From NCBI RefSeq assembly GCF_036370855.1, contig NC_088099.1, forward strand, positions 92,195,820 through 92,259,819: DNA of 64,000 bases, in the 5' to 3' direction. The notes under the pieces are model-generated. The model did not search any database, was not told the origin of the DNA, and saw only the letters and a list, made by a program, of their open reading frames with translations. Of the stretch, positions 25,446 to 37,921 are shown piece after piece. The translations under genes and the position numbers were made by a program. Position 1 is the first letter of the stretch; every line of letters begins with the position of its first letter. This stretch comes from Dromaius novaehollandiae. Its lineage: Eukaryota; Chordata; Aves; Casuariiformes; Dromaiidae.

Positions 25446-27714
25446 TGAACTTTACAGTATCATTCTTCGCAGTTTATTTTAACATCTTACGAGGGAAGGC
25501 TTCGTAGGAATGCAAAACACTTGTTATTCTGGGTGCTGTTAATGGATCATCAGTGTATTTTTAGTGATCACTTACAGCAGTGCATAACCTGTGTAAAATA
25601 AAATCAGCAAAGCTGAGTGGTAGCAACCATTTTGTGCTCACATTGCACTGCTAAAACTGTAAGTGAATAACAGTGATTAAGACCCAACCCATCACGTGTG
25701 TGATGGCATACTAAGCCAGAAAATCACTTCTTGTTCCTCAATTCATTTCTATATCCCAGCCCTCTGTTTCTCCTGCTCTCTCATATATTTTTCACCTTTC
25801 GTTTCCACAGGATATATCTACTGTCTCCATCTGATTGTTCAATTACTTTTATTTTCATGCGTAATCCATGTCACTTCAGCATGCTGACCTCTCCTACCAG
25901 CCTTGCGTGCCATTTTGGTGAGCATTCCTACTTTCAAATGATTGCTCTTGAGCCTCACTGGTTTACTACTGTGTGGCAGCATGCTAGCAGGCTCTTCCCT
26001 GCCTGCTGGCAGACAAAAGTGATTGCTCCATCAAGGATTCGATAAGTTTTACTATGTAAGTTAAAACGGAATGGATGCTGCTTAAAATGGCTATGCATTC
26101 ATTGCTTACACAAATCAAGTAATTCTCTTAAAGAGGAGCAGCATAATTTACCTGTGTGTTGGTGCATACAAACAGGGTATATATCTACACTCTTCTGTTA
26201 ATTTCTCTACAAAAAGAGCACGAACAAAAATATTTGAAGTTCTCCAACATTTCAGTATTAGAGGTGGGACAGGATTCCAGAATGAGTCTGGATTTGCTTG
26301 TGTTTAAGCAAAGAACATTGAAAAGAGAGATAAAATAAAGATCAAGATATGTGTAATAGAAGATGGGCCCTATGCCAAATAAACTGTCAGGCTAAGTAAA
26401 CTCAAATGTGGTATCTACTTACTTTTATGTCTGTGATGTCTGCTTGGGGGTCTGTGTGAAAAATGGTTTTGGACTTGAAGTGATTCCAGGTGTACAGCTA
26501 ACAATAGCTCTAAAGCAACTACCACCACCCCTAGCCTGCAGATTTCACATGAGGCTTAGCAAGCATGCCAGGGGTATTGCCACGACCATTTAAACCAGTC
26601 TGAGTCACATCTGGAATGAGCACAGCTCCAGTCCTCGCCAGGTGCCCCGGCTTCTCACTCTGCCCCAACACCAGAGCTTGTCTGATGGTAGGACAGCTTC
26701 AAAGAACAAAACTATACTTTAATTACCAAAATAAAAAATAAAAAATCCAATAGCTTCCTGTTTACTCTGCTCCTTGAACCAATTTGTCATGGGATCAGAG
26801 AAATACTAGCAGCAATGCAAAAAAGGAGGTAGGAAGATGTCTCCGAGAACAAGGTAAGACCACACCAAAGGCGATTTGGAGCTGTTGTGGAGCTACACCT
26901 GCATGTAGCTGCGGCGCATGGAGCACTTGCTCAAGCCTCTCTCCTGAACACTAGATATTACTTGGCAGCTTTTCTTGTGCTGTGCTTCCTTCTTAACCTT
27001 GCTGCCTCTTGAAAGCAGCCTTTCCACCTTGTCTTCTCCTTCGTGAGGCTGCAACCCTGGCCATTTTGCTTCATGTGCATCATTTTACTCTGTTCTGCAT
27101 AATTCTCTCCTGTAACTGATGAAGCCTCCTTTCCTTTCAGCTACTTTTCCCTCTGGACAGGTCTGGGACAGTGCTTTGAAAGACTTTCCCTCTCCCTTGT
27201 GCTGATATATGCGCATGTTACATTTGTAAAATAAATGGTATCCAGAATTTGCTACTTTTCTGGAATTACCAGAAGGCGAGAAGTTCTGATATGTCACACA
27301 ATCAGTCAAAGATGGGACAAGGTCTATTTCTTGCAGTGTTCTTTATTTTATTAGCTCTTCCTTGAGGGCATCTGTGCTGCTCTTCTTTACAGGCTTCTTG
27401 GCACAGGAAACCGCATCTGTAATAGCAAGCATTATCAAACACTTATACTGTGGGTGTATATAAAAGCTTAAATTGAGATGATACACCGCATGTTCTGAGC
27501 TAGTCTCATTTATACAACAGCAGCTTTGCACCTTTCTAATAGTGTAAATGGTCTTCAAAGAAGACATAAGTATAATTTGTAGCTACCCTCAGGATGAGAA
27601 CTTCTTCCCACAGTTTGGAAATGTGTTATCAATCTGCAATAGGTTTGGAACCCATTTTCATGCCACAGAATGGAATTGTGTTGAAGCATCTGTTGCAAGA
27701 TAGAAAATTCTCAA

Positions 27715-27729
27715 TTTTTTTTTTTTTTT
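27715..27729 (+). repeat. Poly(T) run, 15 nt
   Basis: Fifteen consecutive T, followed by GTTTG. No adjoining element body or polyadenylation signal on the minus strand was recognised. Confidence 0.9.
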
Positions 27730-28764
27730 GTTTGTGCCCTGGTCAGCAGTAAGGAGATAATGCCAGCTTTCAGAGACCATCAAAAATTTCATCACAACTA
27801 ATGCATCCCTAGAAATCATTTCAGCTTTGATAAAACAACATTTTTCAATGCAAATATATGTTGCTGGACGTTCTGCCTCGTTATGATCATTTTACTTCTA
27901 TTTTAAGCTCCCTTTTACATGGCTAGAATGGAGTAAAATGGCTCTTCAGATTGAGTGCTGACATGGCCAGGCAATGCTGTTTAGGAATACAGAGCTCATA
28001 ACATAATGCCCTGTTTCTGCTGCCTTCCCCACGCTATGGTTCGACAGAGAATTTATTTCAAACGACATTGTTTATGAAAGGCGATACTTCTCAGGTTTGA
28101 CATATCATTCTCTAATTTGCACTGAATACAGTATAGCATCATTTTCAAAAGTTTGGGCTTTTTTTTTGAATCAGAAGTTCTGACAGCTCTGATCATCTTT
28201 AAAAGGGTGGCATTGCTTGGGCGTAGATCAGTCTGCTTGAGTGCCCAAGAGCACTGCCTAACATTATCTTATTGGCAAAGCTCCCTAAGCTAGATTTATA
28301 ATTTACAATTTAATTGTACACTGTAGACCAACTCTGCCAAGCTTCTCAGGCCAAGGCTTTAAGATGGCCACAAGGGAGAAAAGTCTGTGGGAAGTAAACT
28401 ATTAGACCTTGCCTTAGTCTTACAGCTAGTAAGTAGACTAGCACTATTATGAATGCTTGGATTAGTGTATGTTATTGCAGTTATGGTTGGTAGTGTAGGC
28501 ACGTATTCTTTGGATGTGCTGTTGAGGTGTTTTCCACTGCAGATGAGTTTCTTGGCATCAAACAAGAAAACTGAGAGTGCTAAAATGTATATGCTAAGTA
28601 TATATGCTTTTGCAGTGGCAATGGTAGTCAGTGGTCTGTCAGAGTTTGGCTAACTGGTGGCAATGAGGTTCAGCTGTATTTCTCAATTTCATCATTAAAA
28701 ACTCTCCTTGTTCAGTGTTTTCACAGTGCTTTTACATCCTCCCTGGAGAATGCGGCCTAAGTAT

Positions 28765-28880
28765 TAGGTCCATTTTAGAGACAGACAGGAGAAATGAAGA
28801 CAGAGGTAGGAAAGGGTTCGTGCCACGGCAATGAACGGAGTGAAGCGCAGAGCTGACACGGGCTATGTGACTCGCCCTTC
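28765..28880 (-). mobile_element. Possible MIR remnant, reverse orientation
   Basis: The plus strand reads TCCATTTTAGAGACAGACAG, then GAGAAATGAAGACAGAG, and later CTATGTGACTCGCCC. This parallels the reverse complement of MIR, 'CCATTTTACAGATGAGGAAACTGAGGC ... GTGACTTGCCC'. The spacing fits, but identity is low. It is a tentative call by eye. Confidence 0.35.
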
Positions 28881-29261
28881 ATTTCTTTCAGATCATGCAT
28901 GTTCTTCTGAAGCACCATCTCCACCTTCTGCGGCCCCATCAATTCTATGGACTTTGCTTTCAGGCATTTTACAAAGCTTATAAATAACTCTTCCCACTCC
29001 TGAGTATGATTCCAATTTACATATTCCTCTTCCTCAATCTCTATTTACTGCTAAATATACCTTCTTCTAGAAGTTTCCTAATTTCTTAGCTCTTGTCCGC
29101 TCCACTTCTTCCGTCCAGCCAACACTCCTGAAGTACAAGAAGATGGAGTTGTTAAAGAGACAACATCTGCTGGGAATAGATTCAGAAAGGAGGAAGTTTA
29201 ACCGTGTTTGTTTCAGTCTCTACACCTGAAAAAAGAATGTGGCAATTTCTTACCAGTCCCC

Positions 29262-29325
29262 CAGGTGCGGGTTAAGATTAAGTAAACAATGTTTGGAAAG
29301 CACTTTGCAGATGGCAAGAAGTCCA
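29262..29325 (+). mobile_element. Possible MIR 3' tail
   Basis: GGGTTAAGATTAAGTAAACA followed by ATGTTTGGAAAGCACTTTGC resembles the MIR 3' segment (GGATTAAATGAGATAATGTATGTAAAGCGCTTTG). No 5' part was found, and the tract is short. Confidence 0.3.
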
Positions 29326-30189
29326 AGCATTTTCAGGGCTCCAGTGAGATGAAATCTCTTGTTAAGCAGCACATCTCAAATCAGTTTGAGCAGATTATTT
29401 TTTTTTTCTGGTTGCAAGCTTGTTTAAAAGAAAAAGAAATGCTCACTTTTTTGGCATTTGCTGTTTGAAAATCATGTCTGTCATCTTCCTTTAGCTTTTC
29501 TGTAGCGTTAATTACTATGCTATCTAAGTGCTTAAAAAACATGAGCTCCTAGGACAAAGGAATTTTCAAACCAGTCAGATTGTGATGTTCAGAGGAATTT
29601 AGGGAGCTGGGAACCCCTCGGAATTCATTAGATGCTGGATTTAAGCTACATGTCCAAGCTAGATGTCCATATTTCAAAGGTTTTTTTGAAATATTTAAGC
29701 AGAATGTTCAGAACTGAAGACGGACTATCCCTGGAGAGTCTTTAAAATGGGAAAGGAAGAGAAAGAAAGAATGGGGCAAAATTATCATGTAGCTGCTTTC
29801 CAACACTGATTAGTATTTACATTGGTAAAAAAGTTAAACTGTTGAAATGGTTTAAAATCAAGGTACAGAACATCCTTTCCCAAGGACTGGAGTCTTTTTA
29901 GGGATCCTGCAAAAGGTTTCAACAGTAATTCATCTGATTTAATTGATTTTGCCACCTTTTCTCTGGGAGGTGATAAAACAGGGTGTCAAGATAGATAAGA
30001 ATGCTGCATTGTAGACTGCATGTTCGGAAAGTTTTCCAATTTAAGCCTTCTATTATCAGTGCTTTTTTATCATCTTTAGACAAACTCAGAGTATTATGGT
30101 TTGCTATTCACTGACAGTCTCAAAGTACACTAGGCATATTAAAGATATAGAAAGTAAAATACATCCCCGAATAAGAGAGGATTTATTAA

Positions 30190-30330
30190 TTACTATTTTA
30201 TTATGTATTTTATTACTTTCTAGAGGCCTCACTCAATGCCTTGGCTTAGACACTGCACAAATACAGAGGAAGACGCAGTCACGGCTAGACGAGTTTACCA
30301 CCGAAATGGATGAGTGGACTGAGGCATAGG
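30190..30330 (+). mobile_element. Ancient amniote interspersed repeat remnant
   Basis: TTATGTATTTTATTACTTTC, then GAGGCCTCACTCAATGCCTT, then AGACACTGCACAAATACAGA resembles a dispersed sequence found across amniote genomes, roughly 'ATTATTTGTATTACNGTAGC ... GTGCTAGGCACTGTACAAACACAGA'. Near 30313-30330 it continues with ATGAGTGGACTGAGGCATAG, close to 'ATGAGGAAACTGAGGC'. I am fairly sure this is a repeat, but not of the family name. Confidence 0.45.
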
Positions 30331-31381
30331 ACAGAAGAAAAGGAAGTGCCTGAATTCCAGATGGGGACCCGAGGCAAACACACTAGTCCGCACCATTCCT
30401 GAGCTCACCACTTCTGGAAGCAGCTTGACTCCCCATCTTAGAAGAACTTGAGGTCTCATCCATGTTGTCCTTAAGGCAGCCTGACTTCTCCAAATAATGT
30501 CTTCCCTTGCAGCAGGACCTTCTCGGGAAGGACGCTGAGCAACCTTGTTGGCCAACATTGCATGAGGAGATAGGGTGCAGCGCGAGGAGGTAGCGGAGGC
30601 AGATGCCCTTTGCAAGGGCTCATCACTGTGGGTAGAAGGGGCATTCGAAGGCACCCTCAGCTACCAGCCCTCTTCAAGCGTTGTCCTGGGATCTCCTCAA
30701 AGCCAAAGCTTTCATGGACCCCTGGCAAATTTGGTCTCAAGCCTACTTCAAGGTTACTCTCAAGCTACAGTGTAGCTGGAGCTGGAAGGACTATGGGATT
30801 TGGCACAGATCACAGCAAGAAAACATTATTTGAACTAAGAACAGATTTATTAAAGGAATGCCTTTCAAAGGCCATCAAAAGGCATCTGAAGCTATTTGAA
30901 ATCTAATGGTATGTAGTTAAGGAAGAAAAGCAGTTACGAATAAAAGGGCATAAAGATGAGAAAAATGTGGATAAATGCAGGAAAAGTTAGTAAATCTTGA
31001 CTTGCCTAATTAAGAGGAAGATGCTGAGAGTTTTCTTGACATAAAAGATTTTAAATTTATTAATTAAAAAGAGCAGCCTTTCTCCCGTGACTCTTCAGCC
31101 AAGCTTTTTAGTTTTTTCAGTGCCTCCTAATACTTTATAGACCCCTGGGAAAGAAAGGGTATTCTTCTTGCAAATACTGATTGCTCTTTCAATGCATACT
31201 AGAGGAAGCTAGACATGTCTAGCTTATTATTTTCAAGAGCTAGCAGATGATTGTGGATGGTAATTATCTCCTGTTGAAAACATCCTTTGAGATAGGGATA
31301 AAATGGAGGCAGGGTGAAATGGGGTAATTTTTTGACCCTTCACTTGTATTCAATTATTAAGGACAGTCTGTAACTGAGGAC

Positions 31382-31408
31382 AAAAAAAAAAAAAAAAAAA
31401 AAAAAAAA
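31382..31408 (+). repeat. Poly(A) run, 27 nt
   Basis: Twenty-seven uninterrupted A. There is no AATAAA just upstream and no intron-less gene body to the left, so it is treated as a mononucleotide repeat rather than the tail of a processed pseudogene. Confidence 0.9.
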
Positions 31409-31940
31409 GAATGAAGCTTTTGGCTTCAGTCACGTGAAATGTCTCTGTCTGCCAAGCAAAGCACAAGCATCATCCCTTTTACATACAAGCTCAAGTTAAG
31501 CGTATGCTGGAGTGCCTTGCTGAATGGGGTGAGAATGAGTTAAGTGTCACGTAGAAATTGTTCTTCTACCTTGTGAAAAAGAGACACAGCTGCTCCTGAC
31601 GCTGGGCACTACCACTGAAAAAAACCCAACGCAGCCAAGTAGAGAGGATGGTGCTCTGCAGGAGCTTGCTTGCCCCAGGAGGTGAGGCTGGAGACTGGCT
31701 GAGCGGAGGGCTGTGCTGATGATACACACACATTTCCCAGAGGCTGCACTGGTGGCTCTGAGGAGCCAGGCTGATGCTCAGTGCCCAGAGATGCTTTAGA
31801 TATTTTCTGTACAAAGGTCTCCTACTTTGAGTTTGCTCAGGGTTCCAGATTTTGGCACTAAACACCACATTTGATACCTTGGCCCTTTAAAAACCACTGA
31901 ATCTGGGCTATTAATTTCAGTGGGATCAGGAATTATGTAG

Positions 31941-31970
31941 GGTTGGTTGGTTTGTTTGTTTGTTTGTTTT
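31941..31970 (+). repeat. (GGTT)/(GTTT)n microsatellite
   Basis: Two GGTT units followed by about five GTTT units. Confidence 0.9.
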
Positions 31971-34517
31971 CCCGATAGGTAAAACAAGGTAGCTACTTTG
32001 TTGATTTGTTGAATTACTTCTTTACTTCAGAATGATTTTTGTGCTGTTTTTCCTAAGGTATCCCATATTCTAAGTCATCCCACTTATATGCCATAAAGTC
32101 CTAAAGAATATAAATCAGACTTAAAGAGCTTCCACAGATGTCATGGTTTCAGGGCAAGCTATCCATTCTTCAGAGGTGGAAAAACAGAAGCATCTCGAGT
32201 ACAAAACACCTACCCATCAGGAGATTTCCAGTTCCTTGTTATTTTATTCAGAGGATTGCCAGATGGAGAACTCTGAATTTAAAAGCAGGGATTCACATTT
32301 GAACTGAAAACGAGACAGCCCTGAAGGATTGATAATATGGGCGACAAGGACAGATAATTTGAACAACGGGCCCCTCAATATAAATACATATTCTGTGGGA
32401 GAGAGCACGAGGAAAGTGGAGGTTGTTTCTTTGGATTTACATATTTTCACAGCCTACTTTAAAATAACCAAATGGCAATGTGTAACATCTGCTCCGGTAA
32501 GCATTCCTGCATTATTTTCAGGTTAATGTATACAGTGGATTCAACCAAACAACCATAGCGTACTGAAGTGGGCTAAAGCATGAGCTTTTTTGAACAGCAG
32601 TGTTGTCTGCCCTGCACCAAACTAAGTGTGCAGAGCAGAAGACAAATGAGTAATAGCTGTTGAGGTGTGTGTTGATCTCGCGCCTCAGAAAACACCGTGA
32701 GCTGTGCAGCTGAGGTGTTCATTTTGTCTGCCAAACCCCCTTGTCATCCCTAGACTCATGAGAGCCACAGAGCAAGATCTCTCCTGTCATCCTTCAGGCA
32801 GGGCTTGCTGGGGAAGACCAACGGGGTGTCCGTGTTGACAGATCAGTTCTGGCACTTGCAGCAACAATTCCTCCTTTGAGGCCTTAAATGGGCCATAAGT
32901 CACTCTTGGCACAAGGGGGTTTCTCTTGCTGTAGGTGAAACGCGAAGCAAGGCTCAAGCGACGGAGAAGGTGGTGCTCTGAGCACTGACGGGCCCTGCTT
33001 TGCAGAGTGCCAGTGAGAGCTGTGTGTCTAATTTGAGCAGCAGCAGATGGATCTTTCAAGACGGAGAGAGACTGGCACTACCAGTAGAGCAAAGGGATAA
33101 CGCGTTCCCGCTGCAGCAGATATTTCACAAGTGACTCATGACTCTTCTGCAGCTCCCACTGGCATCGTTTGGTCTTTGTAACTGCAACTGCACATTTTAA
33201 AGGTCGGAGTGTAATGCCACTTTCCTAGCTACCTCCGACTCCATACCGGTGAGAGTTTCGTGCTGAGGAACATGACAGCTCCTTACAGCATGAGCAGTCC
33301 TTTACTCCTCTACTCCTCCCGGCAAAAGCATAAAGATTATGAAATTACACAGCCAATGGATCTCTTAGGAAAGTTGGACTCTTGGGTGCTCCTTGCATAC
33401 ATGATTATCATGTAGATGACTAATATCAGGCAGGCCTGGTCCAGAGGCTCCTGCCACTCCCACATTCCTCCTGTAGGCCTTCATTTAAGAACAGATTTCA
33501 ATTAACTTTAATCAGATATTTAAGGTGGCCTTGCTCTTTTCCTCTTCGTGTAGGTGTTTAAGTTTCATTGCCTTACGCTTAAGGACGTACTTCACTGCTA
33601 ACTAGAATAGAGATTGATTTGGGCGTGTGCTTAAATGGTCTTCTGTTGAATGGACTGATTTACGTGTGATCTCCCGTGACAGCAAAAATCCAGGGTTAGT
33701 TCAAGCATGCATGCAGACTGCCCATTTGCATTGCACTGTTCAAGTGCTCCTTGCAAAAACACATAGTGATGCTTCACCTGTAATTCCTTGGAGTCACTGG
33801 CATTTTACTACTGTCCTATCTGGAATATTCGAAAGCCCCAAGCTGAATACTTCTGGAAATCCCATCGCTCTGTTCCTCAGAAACTGAAACGAAGTCTCAT
33901 TTCAATCAGGTAGTAGCTATCTGTGCAAATTCCACCTCTGGGAACAACGTATCCTGGTACAGCACATTTCCTACTTGCTTGAAATCAGTGTGATCTGAAC
34001 CAGGGCAAACTGTGCTCTGTGACTGCACCAGCACATGGAGGGATTTCCATCAGTGCAGGTAAACTCCTGTCTGAAAGATCCAAAGGAAAAAAATCCTAGT
34101 GCTATTGCATTCTTAACTCTCCCCAAGTGCTCTTTTTCACTTTTATTTATTATTTTGCATGGAGAAAAGCAAATCAGCACAGACTGCCATTTGTACCATG
34201 GGCAGGAACTCTGTGCAGGTAAGTAACCTGATCCATTTGCACATAAGCTGAAATAGGACCCCCTATCTTAGCAGCCTGGTAATGTGTCCATGTTTCTGAC
34301 TTGCATTCAGCTGAGAAGAGTAGCAACTCACCTTTGACAGTTACGTAAAAAAAAAAAGATTATGGCCTCAGGTCAGCTTCCCTTGAACGGTGACCCGAAA
34401 TCTGTACACGTCTTTCATAATGGTACATTATCAGCAAGCTCACCAAAGAGGCCTAGGACAGGTGACCTTTGCAAATGAATAACCAGTAACTTTGCCTTAA
34501 AAATAATCTCTCATAAT

Positions 34518-34560
34518 GAAGTTCAGCCTGGGGACACACCCTCTGCCTATGCTGAACTTC
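34518..34560. repeat. Perfect 10-bp inverted repeat with 23-nt loop
   Basis: GAAGTTCAGC (34518-34527) is the exact reverse complement of GCTGAACTTC (34551-34560). The loop contains GGGG-ACACA-CCC, which could form a small inner stem. A T-rich run follows the right arm (TTCTTTTTTAG). No known small RNA was recognised. Confidence 0.8.
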
Positions 34561-35629
34561 TTTTTTAGTAACTTTAAATCTAAAACTCTGTTTAAGCTAT
34601 TTAAACTGTATTTAAATACTGTGTTTATTCCTATGCTACTGTGACTAGGACTGTGGGTCATTTTGTGCACTTCACTAACTGTACTGAATATTAAGTCCTA
34701 GAAATGCCCCTATATTCATTCCATACATGTGTATTGATAAAATGTCATGAAATGCATTATGAAATCACCCATCCAACACAGGTGTGGTCTTAAATGACGA
34801 AAATTTCCTCCCAATAGAGGCTTTGTTTGTATTACTTAAAGAGGAGGTTATGATCTCAGATTTATACAAACAATTAGTATTAAAACAAATGTTTAAAGAT
34901 GTCCTCACACTGGTGAAAAAAGAATTAGGCTACAAATGAGGTATTTGGGAAGAGGGCTGATGGCAGTAAATGCCACCATTCAATCAGTCAGTTTGGTTTT
35001 GACTTAGAGATCCAACCTCAGCGGTGATACAGCCCAAGTAATCCTTTCATGTGCCTTCAGGCCGCCCTACCCTGAGCCATTAGGCCTGCTTGCACCCATT
35101 ACCTGCAGGGGAATATAAGTTTGTTCAATTCACACTGAAAGAAGGGTTGAAAGAAAGAGTAAACCAATTCAAATATTCAAAAACCATCAAAGCAATAAGA
35201 ATCAAAAAACCCCCCATCCTATTATTCATTGGGTTTTATTTTCAGTGAATTTCACATTGTTCAAGTCACGTTCTCAGGCTTCTTCACTTCCAGATCTCAG
35301 GGCTAAAAGGTAACTACCTCATGTTTCAGGAAAGGTAAGATTCTCAGAAAAATATCAACTCTCATAAGATAAATGACAAATCATGAGTTAGCAACACTGG
35401 TCCACAGCTTTAACAGGGATCTTACATTTTCTTCCAGTTTATTTGTGTGACATTGCCTGTGACGCTTCCATTGCACCTCAGGAGTTTGGCTAAGGGACCT
35501 GACAATATTGTCAAGGTCATGTTACTGACAGTGAATTAAACACACCTCAGAGCTTTGTATAAAGAGGTAGCTGATCTTCTTGCAGTCTGCGAAGGGAAAG
35601 AGAGCAAGTTTTTGTTTCCCGATTTACAT

Positions 35630-35659
35630 ATCTTCCACCCTAAAGTAAGGGTGGAAGAT
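35630..35659. repeat. Perfect 12-bp inverted repeat with 6-nt loop
   Basis: ATCTTCCACCCT (35630-35641) is followed by AAAGTA and then by its exact reverse complement AGGGTGGAAGAT (35648-35659). The stem is GC-containing and short-looped, so it could extrude as a hairpin in DNA or fold in a transcript. There is no gene or terminator context. Confidence 0.9.
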
Positions 35660-35755
35660 CCTCACTGAGCATCTGTTACACCTTTTTGTAAAAGTGAAAA
35701 CATTTATAGCAGAGACAGTAACTGGGGAACAGTATCAACACAACCAATATACACG

Positions 35756-35768
35756 TATATATATATAT
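35756..35768. repeat. (TA)n microsatellite
   Basis: About six TA units, followed after a short break by another ATATATAT. Confidence 0.85.
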
Positions 35769-37857
35769 GAATATATATCCTACACCTTCCCTATCAGAGT
35801 CTCTGGCCACAGATTAACCTCATTCACATCATTATGAACCAGGTTTATAGGTCACTAGCAGTAATTAAGGAGCAAACAAACAAAAACTATGAAACTGGTT
35901 TTATATGTTGCTGAAATTAATGGAAAAACTTTTAGTGCCTTGGTCAGAGACTGATGTGAAAAAAATAGAAAAACTAGAAGACAAAAGGAAGGTATGTGGA
36001 TAGTGTTGAAGGTTACTTTGTTATTTCCTCCTTTAGTGTAAGCATTCAGTCCAGTGATTTTCTCACTTTAATTAAAGCATTGTTGGAGATGTTTTAAGCC
36101 TGGTCAATAAAAATACTATAATGCTGATGATCTCTTTGTAAGAATTTTGTGAGAGAAGCTGTTATACTAAAAAAGCACGTTGTTTGTGACTGTCAGTACA
36201 CAGCATGGTGACATACAACATTCAAGAAAGCAGGGTGCCTTGGCTTATACTCCTCTGGGTGTTCTCCACAGCTCATTCATCCAGACTGTGATGGCCACGG
36301 CTATGCAGGAGAGCTGCGCCAGCAGCCTGCAGCAGCCAGCTCTCAGAGGGGGTTCTAGCTATAGTGACAACACTTTTAGGCTAGTGTTGAAACCCCTCTG
36401 CACTCAGGAGGCTCCTCCTGCCTTTGAAACCTTTGCACAAGGGTTAGGGTGTGGGTATGAAAGACAGCAGGTCATGAGAAGTTGCAGGAAAGTTTCTAGC
36501 CCTGTTACTGCAAAGCAGTTGCAATAGAGCAGTACATCATTTTGCCATGGTGTCTGGTTTCCTGTGGCTCCTCTGCTGCCCTTGGCTCGGGACGCATGAC
36601 GGGAGCTCTGCTGCGCTCCAACCAGCACTGCTCACCTGGGCAGCAGTGCAGGGCTCCCAAACAGGCAGCACAATCCTGTCCCCGCTCCCAGCTGCTCCAC
36701 ACTGCACCAGAGCCCACCTGGCTTTCAATTTAGAGAAAGAGTACAGATGCTTTTGTGCCCCTAAGGCTCTGTATCATGCTCACCCTAAATCAGCATGAGT
36801 GTGGGCCCAACAGTCATTAAAGATGAATGAAAGCTACGCTTTCTTTGCTGCTCCAGTTAGGCATTTCCTGTGCTATCCAGCGGTATGAACTAGCAGAGAA
36901 GCTCCTTATGTGCTGCACCATAATTAGCTAGCGCATAGCTGCCTTGAGTGACTTGCTCTTGTTTCCCATGAGTTTATGTTGTGTATCGCACAGAAAGTCA
37001 CAGTTCTTCCTCCCAGCCCCCCTCAGACATTGCTGACTGAGAAAATCAGATTAAAAAATCTCAAGGGCAGCTGCCACGGGCTGAGTCAAATTTTATAGTA
37101 GCCTCTCCTGTTGTGCTGGCTTGTCAGTATTCATACATTTGACCACTGGTTTCTTTTTCCTTTCCCACAGCTGAGTTTCACTTTCATTTCATGAGGACAC
37201 TTAAGTTTCAGTTTTCTTTCTGTGTTAACCTATTTCTTCTTGCTATCACCTCCTGGAGCTACCAAAACACTTTAAAGTCCATTTAAAATAACTTTGTCTT
37301 CTCTCTTCTTTCTCATTCTAATCCTTTTCCTACTTTTTTCCTGATTTCACATCTCTCAAATCTGTTTTTCTCAAGTTTCATAGTTCAAGACATTAAAAAG
37401 GGAAAATTAAAAATGGCTGGGTAAATCAGGATCATAAGCCTATTTGTGAAGCTAAGTATCAGCTTGGGAACTATCACAAACAAGGATGGAGGCAGGCACA
37501 TGCTTAAGCATTTTCTGGACTCAGGGAGTGCACTTCCCTTATGTATGTGCAATTTATCATACCTTTGTGGATTTATGAATGCTTCTGTGAACCTTCCGTC
37601 ATCTCCTTTCTTCCCTCCCACCAAAATTGAATATTTTTCACTCTTTATGTCGTTTTATTGAATCACATACTGTTAAAGTATGAAATGTTATTTCTAGCAT
37701 TTATATCATTGTAATTCTGAACCTGCAAGTTTTATTAAGACAAAATATCAGTTCAAATTATTAAGCAAAAACCTCAAGGCTTGTCTCTGCACTTTCATGA
37801 TTCCAGCTTGGCACATTCCCTGTGATAGTCAAGGTTATTTTTCTTTGAAAAAAGAAG

Positions 37858-37921
37858 CATAACAACAATGTAAAAAGAATTACTGTAATTCCAGAATTAG
37901 TGCTTCATAACAACAATGTAA
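37858..37921 (+). repeat. Spaced 16-bp direct repeat
   Basis: CATAACAACAATGTAA occurs at 37858-37873. It recurs at 37906-37921, 48 bp from start to start. The unit is too long for chance in such a short interval, so a local duplication is likely. Confidence 0.8.

Larger units (their letters stand above)
25446..30189. other. Intergenic DNA, no gene recognised
   Basis: AT-rich sequence with no recognisable exon; open frames are all below about 105 codons. It contains a 15-T run (27715-27729) and two weak MIR-like stretches listed separately. Confidence 0.5.

Noticed and set aside
31382..31408. Poly(A) run as the tail of a processed pseudogene
   Set aside because: No AATAAA shortly upstream, no gene-like sequence to the left and no flanking target-site duplication seen.
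36180..36527. 115-codon plus-strand open frame
   Set aside because: Not recognised as any family. It begins without a convincing ATG, and neighbouring frames on both strands are also open.
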